From Sinorhizobium kostiense (GTDB lineage Bacteria; Pseudomonadota; Alphaproteobacteria; Rhizobiales; Rhizobiaceae): a stretch of DNA of 64,000 nt. This document shows positions 9,354-19,671 of this stretch, in pieces (within the stretch, counting starts at the first letter, position 1; each line of letters opens with the position of its first letter). The stretch lies in the NCBI RefSeq assembly GCF_017874595.1, contig NZ_JAGILA010000001.1, forward strand, positions 620,001 through 684,000, written 5' to 3'. Both the position numbers and the translations under genes were made by a program. The notes beneath the pieces were generated by a model. That model was not told the DNA's origin. It was given only the letters and a program-made list of their open reading frames with translations, and did no database searches.

Positions 9354-10727
9354 ATGACCAGACAACCCAAGATCACCTTCATCGGCGCCGGCTCGACCGT
9401 CTTCATGAAGAACATCATCGGCGACGTCCTGCAGCGGCCGTCGCTTTCGGCCGCCACCATCGCACTGATGGACTTGAACCCGGAGCGTCTCGCCGAAAGC
9501 GAGATCGTCGCCGGCAAGCTGGTGCGCACCCTTGGGGTGCAGGCGAAGGTGGAGACACATTCCAACCAGCGGAAGGCGCTCGAAGGGGCGGACTTCGTCG
9601 TCGTCGCCTTCCAGATCGGCGGTTATGAGCCCTGCACCGTGACCGATTTCGAAGTGCCGAAGAAATACGGGCTGCGCCAGACGATCGCCGACACGCTCGG
9701 CGTCGGCGGCATCATGCGGGGGCTTCGCACCGTGCCGCACCTGTGGAAGATCTGCGAGGACATGCTCGAGGTCTGCCCCGAGGCGATCCTCCTGCAATAT
9801 GTGAATCCGATGGCGATCAACACCTGGGCGATCGCGGAGAAATACCCGACCATCAAGCAGGTCGGCCTCTGCCACTCGGTCCAGGGCACCGCCTTCGAGC
9901 TTGCGCGCGACCTCGACATTCCGCTCGACGAGATCCGCTATCGCGCCGCCGGCATCAACCACATGGCCTTCTACCTGAAGTTCGAGCATCGTCAGAAGGA
10001 CGGCAGCTATCGCGACCTCTATCCGGATCTGATCCGCGGCTATCGCGAGGGGCGGTTCCCGAAGCCCAGCCACTGGAACCTGCGCTGCCCGAACAAGGTA
10101 CGTTACGAGATGCTGACGCGGCTCGGCTATTTCGTCACCGAGAGCTCGGAACATTTCGCCGAATACACGCCCTATTTCATCAAGGACGGCCGTCCCGATC
10201 TCATTGAGAAATTCGGCATTCCGCTCGACGAATATCCGAAGCGCTGCATCGAGCAGATCGAGCGCTGGAAGGACCAGGCGGCCGCCTACAAGGAGGCCGA
10301 GACGATCGAGGTTGCCGAGAGCCATGAATATGCCTCGTCGATCATGAACTCGGTCTGGACCGGCGAGCCCTCGGTGATCTACGGCAACCTCAGGAACAAT
10401 GGCTGCATCACCTCGCTGCCGGAGAATTGCGCCGCGGAAGTCCCCTGCCTTGTCGATGCGTCCGGCATCCAGCCGACCTATATCGGCGCACTGCCGCCGC
10501 AGCTCACGGCTCTCATCCGCACGAACATCAACGTCCAGGAGCTGACGGTCCAGGCGCTCGTCACCGAAAACCGCGAGCACCTTTATCACGCGGCGATGAT
10601 GGACCCGCATACGGCCGCCGAGCTCGACCTCGACCAGATCTGGTCGCTCGTCGACGACCTGCTCGCCGCCCACCGCGACTGGATCCCGGAATGGGCCCGC
10701 GTTTCGAAGAAGGTAGCGGCCGCCTGA
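9354..10727 (+). CDS. agaL2: GH4 alpha-galactosidase AgaL2 (MelA-like)
   Basis: 457 aa, close to E. coli MelA throughout (FIGAGSTVFMKNIIGDV at the start; VVAFQIGGYEPCTVTDFE near 85-100; SSEHFAEYTPYFIK near 265-280). The Rossmann motif GAGST is at 11-15, the family metal ligands are predicted at C173 (LCHSVQGT) and H203 (GINHMAFY), and NP is at 151-152. It should hydrolyse melibiose and other alpha-galactosides in the cytoplasm using NAD+ and Mn2+. It is the last gene of the operon, 22 bp after agpD with an AGAGGT ribosome site, and is followed by a strong terminator. Confidence 0.9.
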   Translation: MTRQPKITFIGAGSTVFMKNIIGDVLQRPSLSAATIALMDLNPERLAESEIVAGKLVRTLGVQAKVETHSNQRKALEGADFVVVAFQIGGYEPCTVTDFEVPKKYGLRQTIADTLGVGGIMRGLRTVPHLWKICEDMLEVCPEAILLQYVNPMAINTWAIAEKYPTIKQVGLCHSVQGTAFELARDLDIPLDEIRYRAAGINHMAFYLKFEHRQKDGSYRDLYPDLIRGYREGRFPKPSHWNLRCPNKVRYEMLTRLGYFVTESSEHFAEYTPYFIKDGRPDLIEKFGIPLDEYPKRCIEQIERWKDQAAAYKEAETIEVAESHEYASSIMNSVWTGEPSVIYGNLRNNGCITSLPENCAAEVPCLVDASGIQPTYIGALPPQLTALIRTNINVQELTVQALVTENREHLYHAAMMDPHTAAELDLDQIWSLVDDLLAAHRDWIPEWARVSKKVAAA

Positions 10728-10754
10728 CTTTTTCTCCCGGTCAGGCGACCAGAT

Positions 10755-10786
10755 GGCCCCGGAACATACGTTCCGGGGCCTTTCTT
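10755..10786 (+). terminator. Rho-independent terminator of the agaL1-agp-agaL2 operon
   Basis: A perfect 11-bp stem (GGCCCCGGAAC / GTTCCGGGGCC) with an ATAC loop is followed by TTTCTT. It lies 27 bp after the agaL2 stop. Confidence 0.9.
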
Positions 10787-10868
10787 GATGGGGCGCGCAG
10801 TCTGGAACCGATCTGTGTCCCGATGGTTCGGGACGGCACCTCTTTCGAAGCAGCAGATGGAGCTCCAG

Positions 10869-11054
10869 ATGGAAAAGAAATCGGATCGTCCAAGGAACAA
10901 GGGCGAGAGCGGTACCGCCAAGAAGAACCAGCCCGGCCATGTCGGCGGCGACCAGGCGCGCAAGGCTGAGGAGTGGGGCGGTGGATCCAAGGCTTCGAAG
11001 GGCGCTGTCGGCAAGGAAGACAAGCGCAACCCGAATTCGAGCGCGAAGAGTTGA
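10869..11054 (+). CDS. Small Lys/Gly-rich hydrophilic protein, function unknown
   Basis: 61 aa from ATG 10869, chosen because GGAG lies 6 nt upstream. The protein is rich in Lys, Gly, Ser and Asp/Glu (GHVGGDQARKAEEWGGGSK) and has no hydrophobic segment, so it is probably disordered and soluble. A second short protein of the same composition is encoded at 32371-32520. Small basic disordered proteins of this kind are common in rhizobia and are often stress-induced; that is only an analogy. The reading frame is real in style (good ribosome site, own position after a terminator), but it was not recognised as a named family. Confidence 0.6.
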   Translation: MEKKSDRPRNKGESGTAKKNQPGHVGGDQARKAEEWGGGSKASKGAVGKEDKRNPNSSAKS

Positions 11055-11092
11055 ACGGGTCGCTGCCAAGAAGCCCCGCCTAGACGAACCCT

Positions 11093-11225
11093 TCCCAACC
11101 TCTCCCCACAAGGGGGAGGGGATTTGATGCCCGCGGCGGCCGCTGCCTTTCTCGAAGCGTTGGAACTTGCCTTACCGGGTGAACGGGGGGAGGGCGCCAC
11201 CGTTTGAGCCGCTCCCCCTTGGGAG
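11093..11225. repeat. Second mosaic-type intergenic repeat between the small gene and thiE
   Basis: CTCCCC-ACAAG-GGGGAG at 11102-11118 resembles the inner part of the 42-bp arms at 3006-3179. AAGGGGGAG (11110-11118) is repeated inverted as CTCCCCCTT (11212-11220) about 93 nt away. The arrangement of two related arms some 90 nt apart matches the first element, though the arms are shorter and degenerate. It fills the 185-bp convergent gap. Confidence 0.55.
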
Positions 11226-11239
11226 TCACGAAGCGGCGC

Positions 11240-11845
11240 CTACCGCCACGCGTCCGTCTTCCGAATCCACTCGCGCGTACGACCCTCCGGATCCGCATCC
11301 AGCGTGATATCCGTCACCACCGCGGCGCTGTCCGCACCATGCGCAAACACCCCTTCGATCCGCTGCGGATTGAGCCCGCCGATCGCGACGAGAGGCAGCG
11401 GGCCGATGCGCTCGCGCCAGGCGGAAAGACGCTCCAGTCCCTGCGGTGCCCACTTCATCTTCTTGAGGATCGTCGGGTAGATCGGCCCGAGCGCCACATA
11501 GACCGGGTCTGCCGCGAGCGCCGTCTCCAGTTCCGCTTCGTCATGGGTGCTGAGCCCAAGCTTCAGCCCGGCGGTGCGGATGGCGGCAAGATCGGCGTCC
11601 GCCAGATCCTCCTGCCCGAGATGGACGAAATCGCAGCCCTCCTCGATCGCGAGCTGCCAATAGTCGTTGACGATCAGCTGACAGCCGTGCGCTCCGCAAG
11701 TGGCCTTCGCGCGGCGGATCTCCGCGCGGATGGCCTCGTCGCTCGCGTCCTTGATCCTGAGCTGCACGAGCTTGACGCCGAGGGGTACGAGGCGTTCGAC
11801 CCAGGCGGCGCTGTCGACGATGAGATAGAAGGGATCGAGCTTCAC
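11240..11845 (-). CDS. thiE: Thiamine-phosphate synthase ThiE
   Basis: 201 aa from a GTG start at 11843-11845 that overlaps the thiG stop (GTGA). ThiE joins HMP-pyrophosphate and thiazole-phosphate carboxylate to give thiamine phosphate. Family motifs are seen in order: [49 protein letters not shown] and [15 protein letters not shown]. Length is normal for the family. It is the last gene of the thiCOSGE operon and is translationally coupled to thiG. Confidence 0.9.
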   Translation of the reverse strand: MKLDPFYLIVDSAAWVERLVPLGVKLVQLRIKDASDEAIRAEIRRAKATCGAHGCQLIVNDYWQLAIEEGCDFVHLGQEDLADADLAAIRTAGLKLGLSTHDEAELETALAADPVYVALGPIYPTILKKMKWAPQGLERLSAWRERIGPLPLVAIGGLNPQRIEGVFAHGADSAAVVTDITLDADPEGRTREWIRKTDAWR

Positions 11846-12615
11846 GAGAAGACTGCCTTTCCGATGACCGGGGTCGAAGGGATTGCCATGTCGCGCGGTT
11901 CGAGCATGCCGGCGCGGTAAGCAGCGTTGCCGGCCTCGATCGCAGCGGCGAAGGCAGCGGCCATCGATCCCGGGTCGGCGGCCCCGGCGACCGCCGTGTT
12001 GAGAAGCACGGCGTCGTAGCCGAGTTCCATCACCGCTGCCGCATGCGAAGGCCGTCCGATGCCGGCATCGACGATCAGCGGGACGCCTGGAAAATGCGCC
12101 CGCATGGCGCGCAGCGCCGGGAGATTCTGCGGGCCCATGGCGCTGCCGATCGGCGCACACCAGGGCATCAGCACCTGGCAACCGGCGTCTACAAGCCTTT
12201 CGGCGACGACGAGATCGTCGGTCGTGTAGGGGAACACCTCGAAGTCCTCGCCGGTGAGGATACGCGCCGCCTCCACGAGCCCGAAGACGTCCGGCTGCAG
12301 CGTGTCGTGATGGCCGATTATTTCGAGCTTGATCCAGTTGGTCGAAAAGACCTCGCGTGCCATCTTTGCCGTCAGCACCGCTTCCGACACGGAATGGCAG
12401 CCGGCGGTGTTCGGCAGCACCCGCACGCCGAGCTCGCGGATCAACTCGAAGAAGGCGCCGCCATTCTTGCCGCCCGCGGTCTCGCGCCTGAGCGAAACGG
12501 TGACGATTTCCGAACCGGATCGGCGCACGGCGTCGGCAAGCACCGCGGGCGAGGGGTAGCGCGCGGTGCCGAGCAGCAAGCGCGAGGTGATCCGGGTTCC
12601 ATAGAGTTCAAGCAT
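11842..12615 (-). CDS. thiG: Thiazole synthase ThiG
   Basis: 257 aa from ATG 12613-12615 preceded by AGGGAGG. ThiG is a TIM-barrel enzyme that builds thiazole phosphate from deoxyxylulose phosphate, dehydroglycine and the ThiS thiocarboxylate. The substrate-binding lysine is K96 in NWIKLEIIG. Other signatures are [11 protein letters not shown] at the start, [10 protein letters not shown] near 67-76, [13 protein letters not shown] and [12 protein letters not shown]. An upstream in-frame extension was rejected because it overlaps thiS and lacks homology. It works with ThiS and ThiO, encoded immediately upstream. Confidence 0.93.
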   Translation of the reverse strand: MLELYGTRITSRLLLGTARYPSPAVLADAVRRSGSEIVTVSLRRETAGGKNGGAFFELIRELGVRVLPNTAGCHSVSEAVLTAKMAREVFSTNWIKLEIIGHHDTLQPDVFGLVEAARILTGEDFEVFPYTTDDLVVAERLVDAGCQVLMPWCAPIGSAMGPQNLPALRAMRAHFPGVPLIVDAGIGRPSHAAAVMELGYDAVLLNTAVAGAADPGSMAAAFAAAIEAGNAAYRAGMLEPRDMAIPSTPVIGKAVFS

Positions 12616-12616
12616 C

Positions 12617-12814
12617 TCAGCCTCCCTGCATGGGCGAGAGGATCTCGACCCGATCGCCGTCGGAAAGCCGGAAAGCACCACGGATCTCGCGGTGCACCAG
12701 TTCACCGTTGACCGCTGTTGCCAGCCACTCGCCCTCGTATTCTAGGGCCAGCAGCAGCTCCGACAGCGTCGCGGCGCTCATCTCCAGCATCTCGCCATTG
12801 ACGATCAAGGTCAT
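12617..12814 (-). CDS. thiS: Sulfur carrier protein ThiS
   Basis: 65 aa with the ubiquitin-like ThiS fold pattern and the essential C-terminal Gly-Gly (SPMQGG). The C terminus is adenylated and thiocarboxylated to carry sulfur to ThiG. Its ATG overlaps the thiO stop (ATGA), and thiG starts 1 bp after its stop. No thiF adenylating enzyme is present in the window, so another ThiF/MoeB-type protein elsewhere must activate it. Confidence 0.92.
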   Translation of the reverse strand: MTLIVNGEMLEMSAATLSELLLALEYEGEWLATAVNGELVHREIRGAFRLSDGDRVEILSPMQGG

Positions 12815-13818
12815 TGGATTGCCTCCTGTCGCAAAGAGGGGTTGAGCTCGGCGGCGGCCGCTTCGGCACAGAGCCGTTCCGCCACCTGCCGCGCCATGGC
12901 GGGGGCAAGCAGGAAACCGTGGCGATACATGCCGGCGATCGCGAAGCCCTCCTCGCGCTCGAGGACACGGGGCAAATTGTCGGCGAAGGCCGGACGGATG
13001 CCGACGCCCGTCTCCACCAGGCGAGCCTCGCCGAAGGCCGGATGGACGGCGTAGGCGGCGTTCAGGAGTTCCATCAACGAACGGGCGGTGATCGGCCCCT
13101 CATCATCGGTCTCGATCATGGTCGCGCCGATCATGAAGCGATGGTCCTCACGCGGCACGACATAGAGCGGGTGGCGCGGATGAAGCAGGCGGACGGGCCT
13201 CGAGAGGCTGATCTCCGACGTTTCCAGAAAGAGCATCTCGCCCCGCACGCCGCGAAGGCCGGGCGTGCTGGCGATCGCCGCCGCGCCGGTGCATTCGACC
13301 ACCGCCGTGTAGCGTGTCTTGGTTGGCTCGTCGCCGCGCCCAAGATGGAATCGGACGCCTCTGCCGAGGAGCGCCGCGTAAAGGCCGGCCATTGCCTTTC
13401 GCGGATCGAGATGTGCCTCCTCGCGAAAGAAGAGCGCCCGATCGAACCGGCCCGCAAGGTCCGGTTCGAGCTCCGCGATCCTGTTGCCGCCGACCCATTC
13501 ATGCCCGCGGGTGCGGGCGGCGAAGCGGTCGAGTTCCCTGCTGTCGCGTCCTGCCGCCACCACCAAAGTGCCACGCCGGATCACTTCGCCGGGGAGGGCT
13601 TGCTCCCACCAGTCGGCGGAGGACAGGCCGAGCCTCAACACCGCTTCGTCGGCCGCTTCGCGTTCGCAAAAGGGCGCGAGCATGCCGCCGGCATAAGTGG
13701 ATGCACCGGCTCCGATGGTTTCCGCCGCATCGACCACTTCCACCGCGATGCCGCGGCGGTTGAGCTCGAAGGCGGCGGCGAGGCCGGCGACGCCGGCGCC
13801 CTTGATCAGGACCGTCAT
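12811..13818 (-). CDS. thiO: Glycine oxidase ThiO (FAD-dependent)
   Basis: 335 aa. The N-terminal FAD Rossmann motif is KGAGVAGLAAAFEL with GAGVAG at residues 7-12, followed by VVDAAETIGAGAS. The C-terminal GIRPAFADNLPRV and AGMYRHGFLLAPA are typical of the glycine/D-amino-acid oxidase group. ThiO oxidises glycine to the dehydroglycine used by ThiG. It starts 1 bp after the thiC stop and overlaps thiS by 4 nt, so it is firmly in the operon. Confidence 0.9.
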   Translation of the reverse strand: MTVLIKGAGVAGLAAAFELNRRGIAVEVVDAAETIGAGASTYAGGMLAPFCEREAADEAVLRLGLSSADWWEQALPGEVIRRGTLVVAAGRDSRELDRFAARTRGHEWVGGNRIAELEPDLAGRFDRALFFREEAHLDPRKAMAGLYAALLGRGVRFHLGRGDEPTKTRYTAVVECTGAAAIASTPGLRGVRGEMLFLETSEISLSRPVRLLHPRHPLYVVPREDHRFMIGATMIETDDEGPITARSLMELLNAAYAVHPAFGEARLVETGVGIRPAFADNLPRVLEREEGFAIAGMYRHGFLLAPAMARQVAERLCAEAAAAELNPSLRQEAIQ

Positions 13819-13819
13819 C

Positions 13820-15850
<2,031 letters not shown>

Positions 15851-16038
15851 TGAATGGCGCAATACTGACCGATATCGCCGCGGCGTCAAGACGGTTTTTT
15901 CAGGCTTCGCGATGGCATTGGCAGTGGACTGTCCTCTACTTCGCCTTCGGCTCGGTTGGAACCTGAAGGCGCCGGGGCTATTCTCTTCAGGAAACTGATC
16001 GCGATTAGTGCGTTCCGGCCGAGCCCTGCCGATAGTAG

Positions 16039-18063
16039 ATGGGATTGGAGGAGGAGAGTCTTCTGGTAAAAGCGTTCGGGGAAAAGGCGTTGCAATGGTG
16101 GAGCCGAAAATGGTCAAAGCAGCCGCAATCGACTCCCGTCTCATCGATGCGCAGCTTCTGGGGGCTGATGTGGGCCTATTGGTTCTCCGATAGATGGCAG
16201 GAGGCTTGGGGGCTCGCAGCGCTCATTGTCGTGCTTACCGGTCTGTCGGCGATGGCAAGCGTCTGGTTTGCAGAAGCCTCCGGCGAACTCGTCGGCGCCA
16301 TCGCCTTTCTGCACCATCCGCAAAATCCGACAACGCTGAGATCCATCCTCACAGCCGCGGCGACAATGGGCGGGATAGTATTGGTCCGGGGGATCGGTCT
16401 CATTGCAGTCCGCCACTTCTTGTCGACGACCCTGCACCGCAGATGGCGCGCCTGGCTTAACCAGAGATTCAACGAAGCGCTGCTTAGTCGCAATCACACG
16501 CATCTGCATCTGCAGCATGGTGCAGCCGAGGCGATGCCGTCCGGGGCGGGCGTGCCCGACAACATAGACCAGCGCATCCAGGAGTCGATCAAGGGCCTAA
16601 CCGGCGGGGCCATCGGCCTCGCCATGGGCATTGCCGGCGTCACCTTGTCGCTGTTCTTCGTCGGCGGCAGGATCATCGAAACCTCGACCGAAGTCACCGG
16701 TCTGGAATTTCTCGGCAGCTATGCCAGTGCCTGCCTGACGCTTGCGGCCGTCATCGCTTACGTCCCAATCAGCACGTTCGTGGCAGCAAAGCTCGGTGCG
16801 ATCCAACAGAGGCTGGATGTCAGGATGCAGGCGGCGGAAGGCAGCTACCGCCGCGAGTTGACGACGCTGCTCCACCGCAGCTTCCACATCGCGGCCTCCC
16901 GGGGGGAGGGGGCGCAGCAGCGCATCCACGACCGGCGGTACCACAATATCGACAGCACCTGGTCACGCCTCAATATCCTGACGGCCTGCTATATGGGGTT
17001 CGAGCTCGTCTACAATTTCTTCGGCCAGCGCATCGTCGCCTATGCCCCCGGCCTGCTTCCCTATGTCGAGGGCAGGATCAGCCTGCAGGGCTATGTTACC
17101 GGCGCGGAGCTTGCCAATGCCGTGATCAACGATTGCTCCTGGTTCATCCATGTCATGCCCGACATAGCGAGGCTCAGGGCAAACGCACGCCGTGTCACGG
17201 ATCTCGCAAAGGCGATCGAGGACGTGCAACAGCCGCGAGCCTTCTATGCCCGCACCGGGCTGTCGGAGCTTCGACGTCTCCAGCAGCCTCCCGAGTTCGG
17301 CCTGACGGTCCGGCGCCTTGAACTGATGCATCCCGGCGCCGATCAGCCTTTCCTCATGGCCGGCCATCTGCACATGAACCCCGGCGAATGGAGCCTGGTC
17401 GTCGGCCGGTCGGGAAGCGGCAAGTCGTCCTTGCTCAAGGCGATAAACGGCTTTTGGCCCCACGGCCGCGGCATGATCCTGCTGCCGAGAAACGTGCGGA
17501 CGCTCTTTGCCGCGCAGGACGTGAAGCTGCCGCCGCTGTCGCTGAAAGAACTCATATGCCTGCCGGAACCGGCTGAAGCGTACTCGAACGGCGACGTTGC
17601 CGCGGCGCTCTCGAATGCCGGTCTGTCCGAATTCGTCTCCGACCTTCTCGCGGAGGGCAGGGGCTCTGAAAGCTGGGACCGGATGCTTTCCGGCGGGCAG
17701 AGGCAGAAGCTCGTGCTGGCGCGCATTCTCCTGCAGCGCCCGGGCCTGGTTTTTCTCGACGAACCGACAAGCGCGCTCGATGTCGAGGCGACGATCGCGT
17801 TTCACCAGGCGATCAAGGACGGGTGTCCCGGGGCAACCGTGGTCAGCATCATGCATGATGCCGCGCCGCCGAAGTCCAACAAGGGCGTGGACTTCTACGA
17901 CAGTGTGATCGCCATCGCCGACGGTCGGGCGAGCAAGGGTCCGCTACCGAGGATTCCAATCGGTCCCGTCGGTCCCGCTCGCATGAAGCCTCCAGTCACG
18001 GGTAAGGCCGGTTCCCTGCGGCCTGCCACCAGCGGCGGGAGCGGCGGCAGCCGACCGGAATGA
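16039..18063 (+). CDS. ABC transporter permease-ATPase, SbmA/BacA-YddA type
   Basis: 674 aa half-transporter. The membrane domain (about residues 40-400) has the DQRIQESIK motif characteristic of the SbmA/BacA/ABCD membrane family. A C-terminal ATPase follows, with Walker A GRSGSGKS near 457-464, signature LSGGQRQK, Walker [13 protein letters not shown] and H-loop IMHDA. Such proteins act as homodimers; relatives move peptides, long-chain fatty acyl groups or vitamins. A Pro/Gly-rich tail of about 45 residues follows the ATPase. The ATG at 16039 lacks a clear ribosome site, so the true start may be slightly downstream. It is divergent from thiC, but a link to thiamine is not shown. Confidence 0.8.
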   Translation: MGLEEESLLVKAFGEKALQWWSRKWSKQPQSTPVSSMRSFWGLMWAYWFSDRWQEAWGLAALIVVLTGLSAMASVWFAEASGELVGAIAFLHHPQNPTTLRSILTAAATMGGIVLVRGIGLIAVRHFLSTTLHRRWRAWLNQRFNEALLSRNHTHLHLQHGAAEAMPSGAGVPDNIDQRIQESIKGLTGGAIGLAMGIAGVTLSLFFVGGRIIETSTEVTGLEFLGSYASACLTLAAVIAYVPISTFVAAKLGAIQQRLDVRMQAAEGSYRRELTTLLHRSFHIAASRGEGAQQRIHDRRYHNIDSTWSRLNILTACYMGFELVYNFFGQRIVAYAPGLLPYVEGRISLQGYVTGAELANAVINDCSWFIHVMPDIARLRANARRVTDLAKAIEDVQQPRAFYARTGLSELRRLQQPPEFGLTVRRLELMHPGADQPFLMAGHLHMNPGEWSLVVGRSGSGKSSLLKAINGFWPHGRGMILLPRNVRTLFAAQDVKLPPLSLKELICLPEPAEAYSNGDVAAALSNAGLSEFVSDLLAEGRGSESWDRMLSGGQRQKLVLARILLQRPGLVFLDEPTSALDVEATIAFHQAIKDGCPGATVVSIMHDAAPPKSNKGVDFYDSVIAIADGRASKGPLPRIPIGPVGPARMKPPVTGKAGSLRPATSGGSGGSRPE

Positions 18064-18107
18064 GGAAGGCGGCCAACGCCAGCGGTCCTGGAGGCAAGCC
18101 CAACCGC

Positions 18108-18149
18108 GCCAACGGCAGTAGGTCCTGACACTGCCGTTGGCTTTACTTT
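18108..18149. terminator. Bidirectional terminator between the ABC gene and the PPC-domain gene
   Basis: A perfect 12-bp inverted repeat GCCAACGGCAGT (18108-18119) / ACTGCCGTTGGC (18130-18141) with a 10-nt loop is followed by TTTACTTT on the plus strand. The two flanking genes converge here, and the tail overlaps the stop codon of the minus-strand gene. Confidence 0.8.
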
Positions 18150-18586
18150 GCCGGATGGATGAGCATCAGCCCCGTCGCGGGGTCGTGCGTCTTGCTGAGA
18201 TGGGCCGGGGACTCCGTGAGCACGATCTCAAGCGTCGGACGGACATGCGCATCCGCGAGGTGACCCGCAATCGCACTGCCGTCGCGCCTGCCGAGCACGG
18301 CATGCATGTGGATCGCCCGGTTCCCATCGGGAGCAAGTGCCACGTCGCCATTGAGGCTCGCGACCTCGACCTGTTCACGCACGGGTATAGGGCAATATGC
18401 CTTCGCCTCCCAATCGAAATAGCGCATCTCCGCATCGCTGAAGGCGCCGATGGCCGTGAATTGCGACGCCGTCAGCCTTTCGCGCTCGGCGAAATCGGAG
18501 AGACATGCAAGCACGCTGTCACCCGTTTCGAGCACGACGGCAAAAGTGCGCTGGCCGTCATTGTCGGCGAGAAGCTTGCTCTGCAT
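18143..18586 (-). CDS. PPC/DUF296 domain protein (PD1-like putative DNA-binding protein)
   Basis: 147 aa from ATG 18584-18586, which has a strong AAGGAGG site; a longer in-frame version has none. The protein matches the stand-alone bacterial PPC/DUF296 fold. LETGDSVLACLSDFAERERL is followed by TASQFTAIGAFSDAEMRYFD, and the HMHAVLGRRDGSAIAGHLADAHV stretch has the conserved His-rich GH...AH pattern. In plants this domain is found with AT-hooks; bacterial versions are trimers of unknown role. It faces away from the rhomboid gene and may share a promoter region with it. Confidence 0.82.
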   Translation of the reverse strand: MQSKLLADNDGQRTFAVVLETGDSVLACLSDFAERERLTASQFTAIGAFSDAEMRYFDWEAKAYCPIPVREQVEVASLNGDVALAPDGNRAIHMHAVLGRRDGSAIAGHLADAHVRPTLEIVLTESPAHLSKTHDPATGLMLIHPAK

Positions 18587-18770
18587 GAATTGTCCTCCTT
18601 GAAATGGCGGCATTCGGGCGCAAGGCGTCTCGTCGACAACCCGACGCACCGCGCTTTGTTCCGCGTCAGCCATAGGTCTGGCGCCGGAACATAGAGCCTT
18701 GCAGCGGGGTTTTTATCGAAGGGTCGCGATCGCGCCGCCAGAACGACCCGGCAGGACATGGGGGCGTCTG

Positions 18771-19508
18771 ATGATCCCGATCTACGATACCGCACCCCGA
18801 GCCCGCACCCCGGTCGTCGTCTACGGCATGATCCTCGCGAACGTCGCCATCTTCATTTGGATGGTCGGTCTTTCTGGACCGGAGACGGGCTGGGTGCTGA
18901 TGCACTTCGCCCTCATCCCGCTCCGCTATTCGGACCCGGAGGCGGCACTCGCTGTCGGCCTCGATCCGACCAGCTATTGGCCGCTGCTGACCAGCACCTT
19001 TCTCCATGGCGGCTGGCTTCACCTCGGTCTTAACATGTGGAGCCTCTGGATCTTCGGCCCCGCCATGGAGGCGCATTGCGGCCGGCTGGGCTTCATCCTC
19101 CTCTACGCCGCCGGCGCGGTGGCGGCGAGCTTCGCGCATCTCGTCGCCAACTGGACATCGCCGGTGCCGGCCCTGGGAGCGTCCGGGGCGATTGCCGCGG
19201 TGGTCGCCGCCTACGCCGTGACCTATCCGCGCGCCAAGGTCATGCTGCTCGTGCCGATATTGTTCTTGCCGCTGTTCGTCCCGGTGTCGGCGCTGTTCTT
19301 CGCCGCATTCTGGTTCGTTCTCCAGATCCTCCAGGGAACGCAGGAATTATTCGCCGGTTCGATGGGTGCCGGGGTGGCATGGTGGGCCCATATCGGCGGT
19401 TTTCTCCTCGGAATATTCTTTGCGAAGGTCGCAGATGCCCTGGGGCTCGGTCGAGGCATCGAAACGCGGCGCTGGAGCGGATCGGTGCCACGGGTTCCGC
19501 GGCGCTGA
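18771..19508 (+). CDS. Rhomboid-family intramembrane serine protease
   Basis: 245 aa with about six hydrophobic segments. The catalytic dyad is predicted as S138 in LGASGA and H207 in WWAHIGGFL. The accessory HGGWLHLGLNM (H79, H84, N88) in the second helix is also present. Rhomboids cut membrane-anchored proteins within the bilayer. The start ATG 18771 was chosen because the protein then begins just before the first helix; the longer ORF starts in the promoter gap. The C-terminal Arg-rich tail is cytoplasmic. The substrate is unknown. Confidence 0.88.
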   Translation: MIPIYDTAPRARTPVVVYGMILANVAIFIWMVGLSGPETGWVLMHFALIPLRYSDPEAALAVGLDPTSYWPLLTSTFLHGGWLHLGLNMWSLWIFGPAMEAHCGRLGFILLYAAGAVAASFAHLVANWTSPVPALGASGAIAAVVAAYAVTYPRAKVMLLVPILFLPLFVPVSALFFAAFWFVLQILQGTQELFAGSMGAGVAWWAHIGGFLLGIFFAKVADALGLGRGIETRRWSGSVPRVPRR

Positions 19509-19671
19509 CGCCAGCTCGACTCCTCAGCCGTGCTGTCCGGGCGATTTCAGGCTACCCCCGCGCGACGCCGAAAGGAGATATTCCCTTTCCGGGCGAAATC
19601 TCCTTACATCATCGGTGCCCGATGTCGATAACGATGTCGACGTGGTCACGACGGCCGTGGGAGCGACGGGG

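Noticed and set aside
9351-11111. 586-aa minus-strand frame opposite agaL2
   Set aside because: Covers agaL2, its terminator and the small gene; low-complexity shadow.
16039-18063. Assigning the ABC protein as a thiamine exporter/importer because it is divergent from thiC
   Set aside because: Its leader shares the intergenic region with the riboswitch, but the riboswitch reads only towards thiC. The SbmA/BacA-YddA family transports varied substrates.
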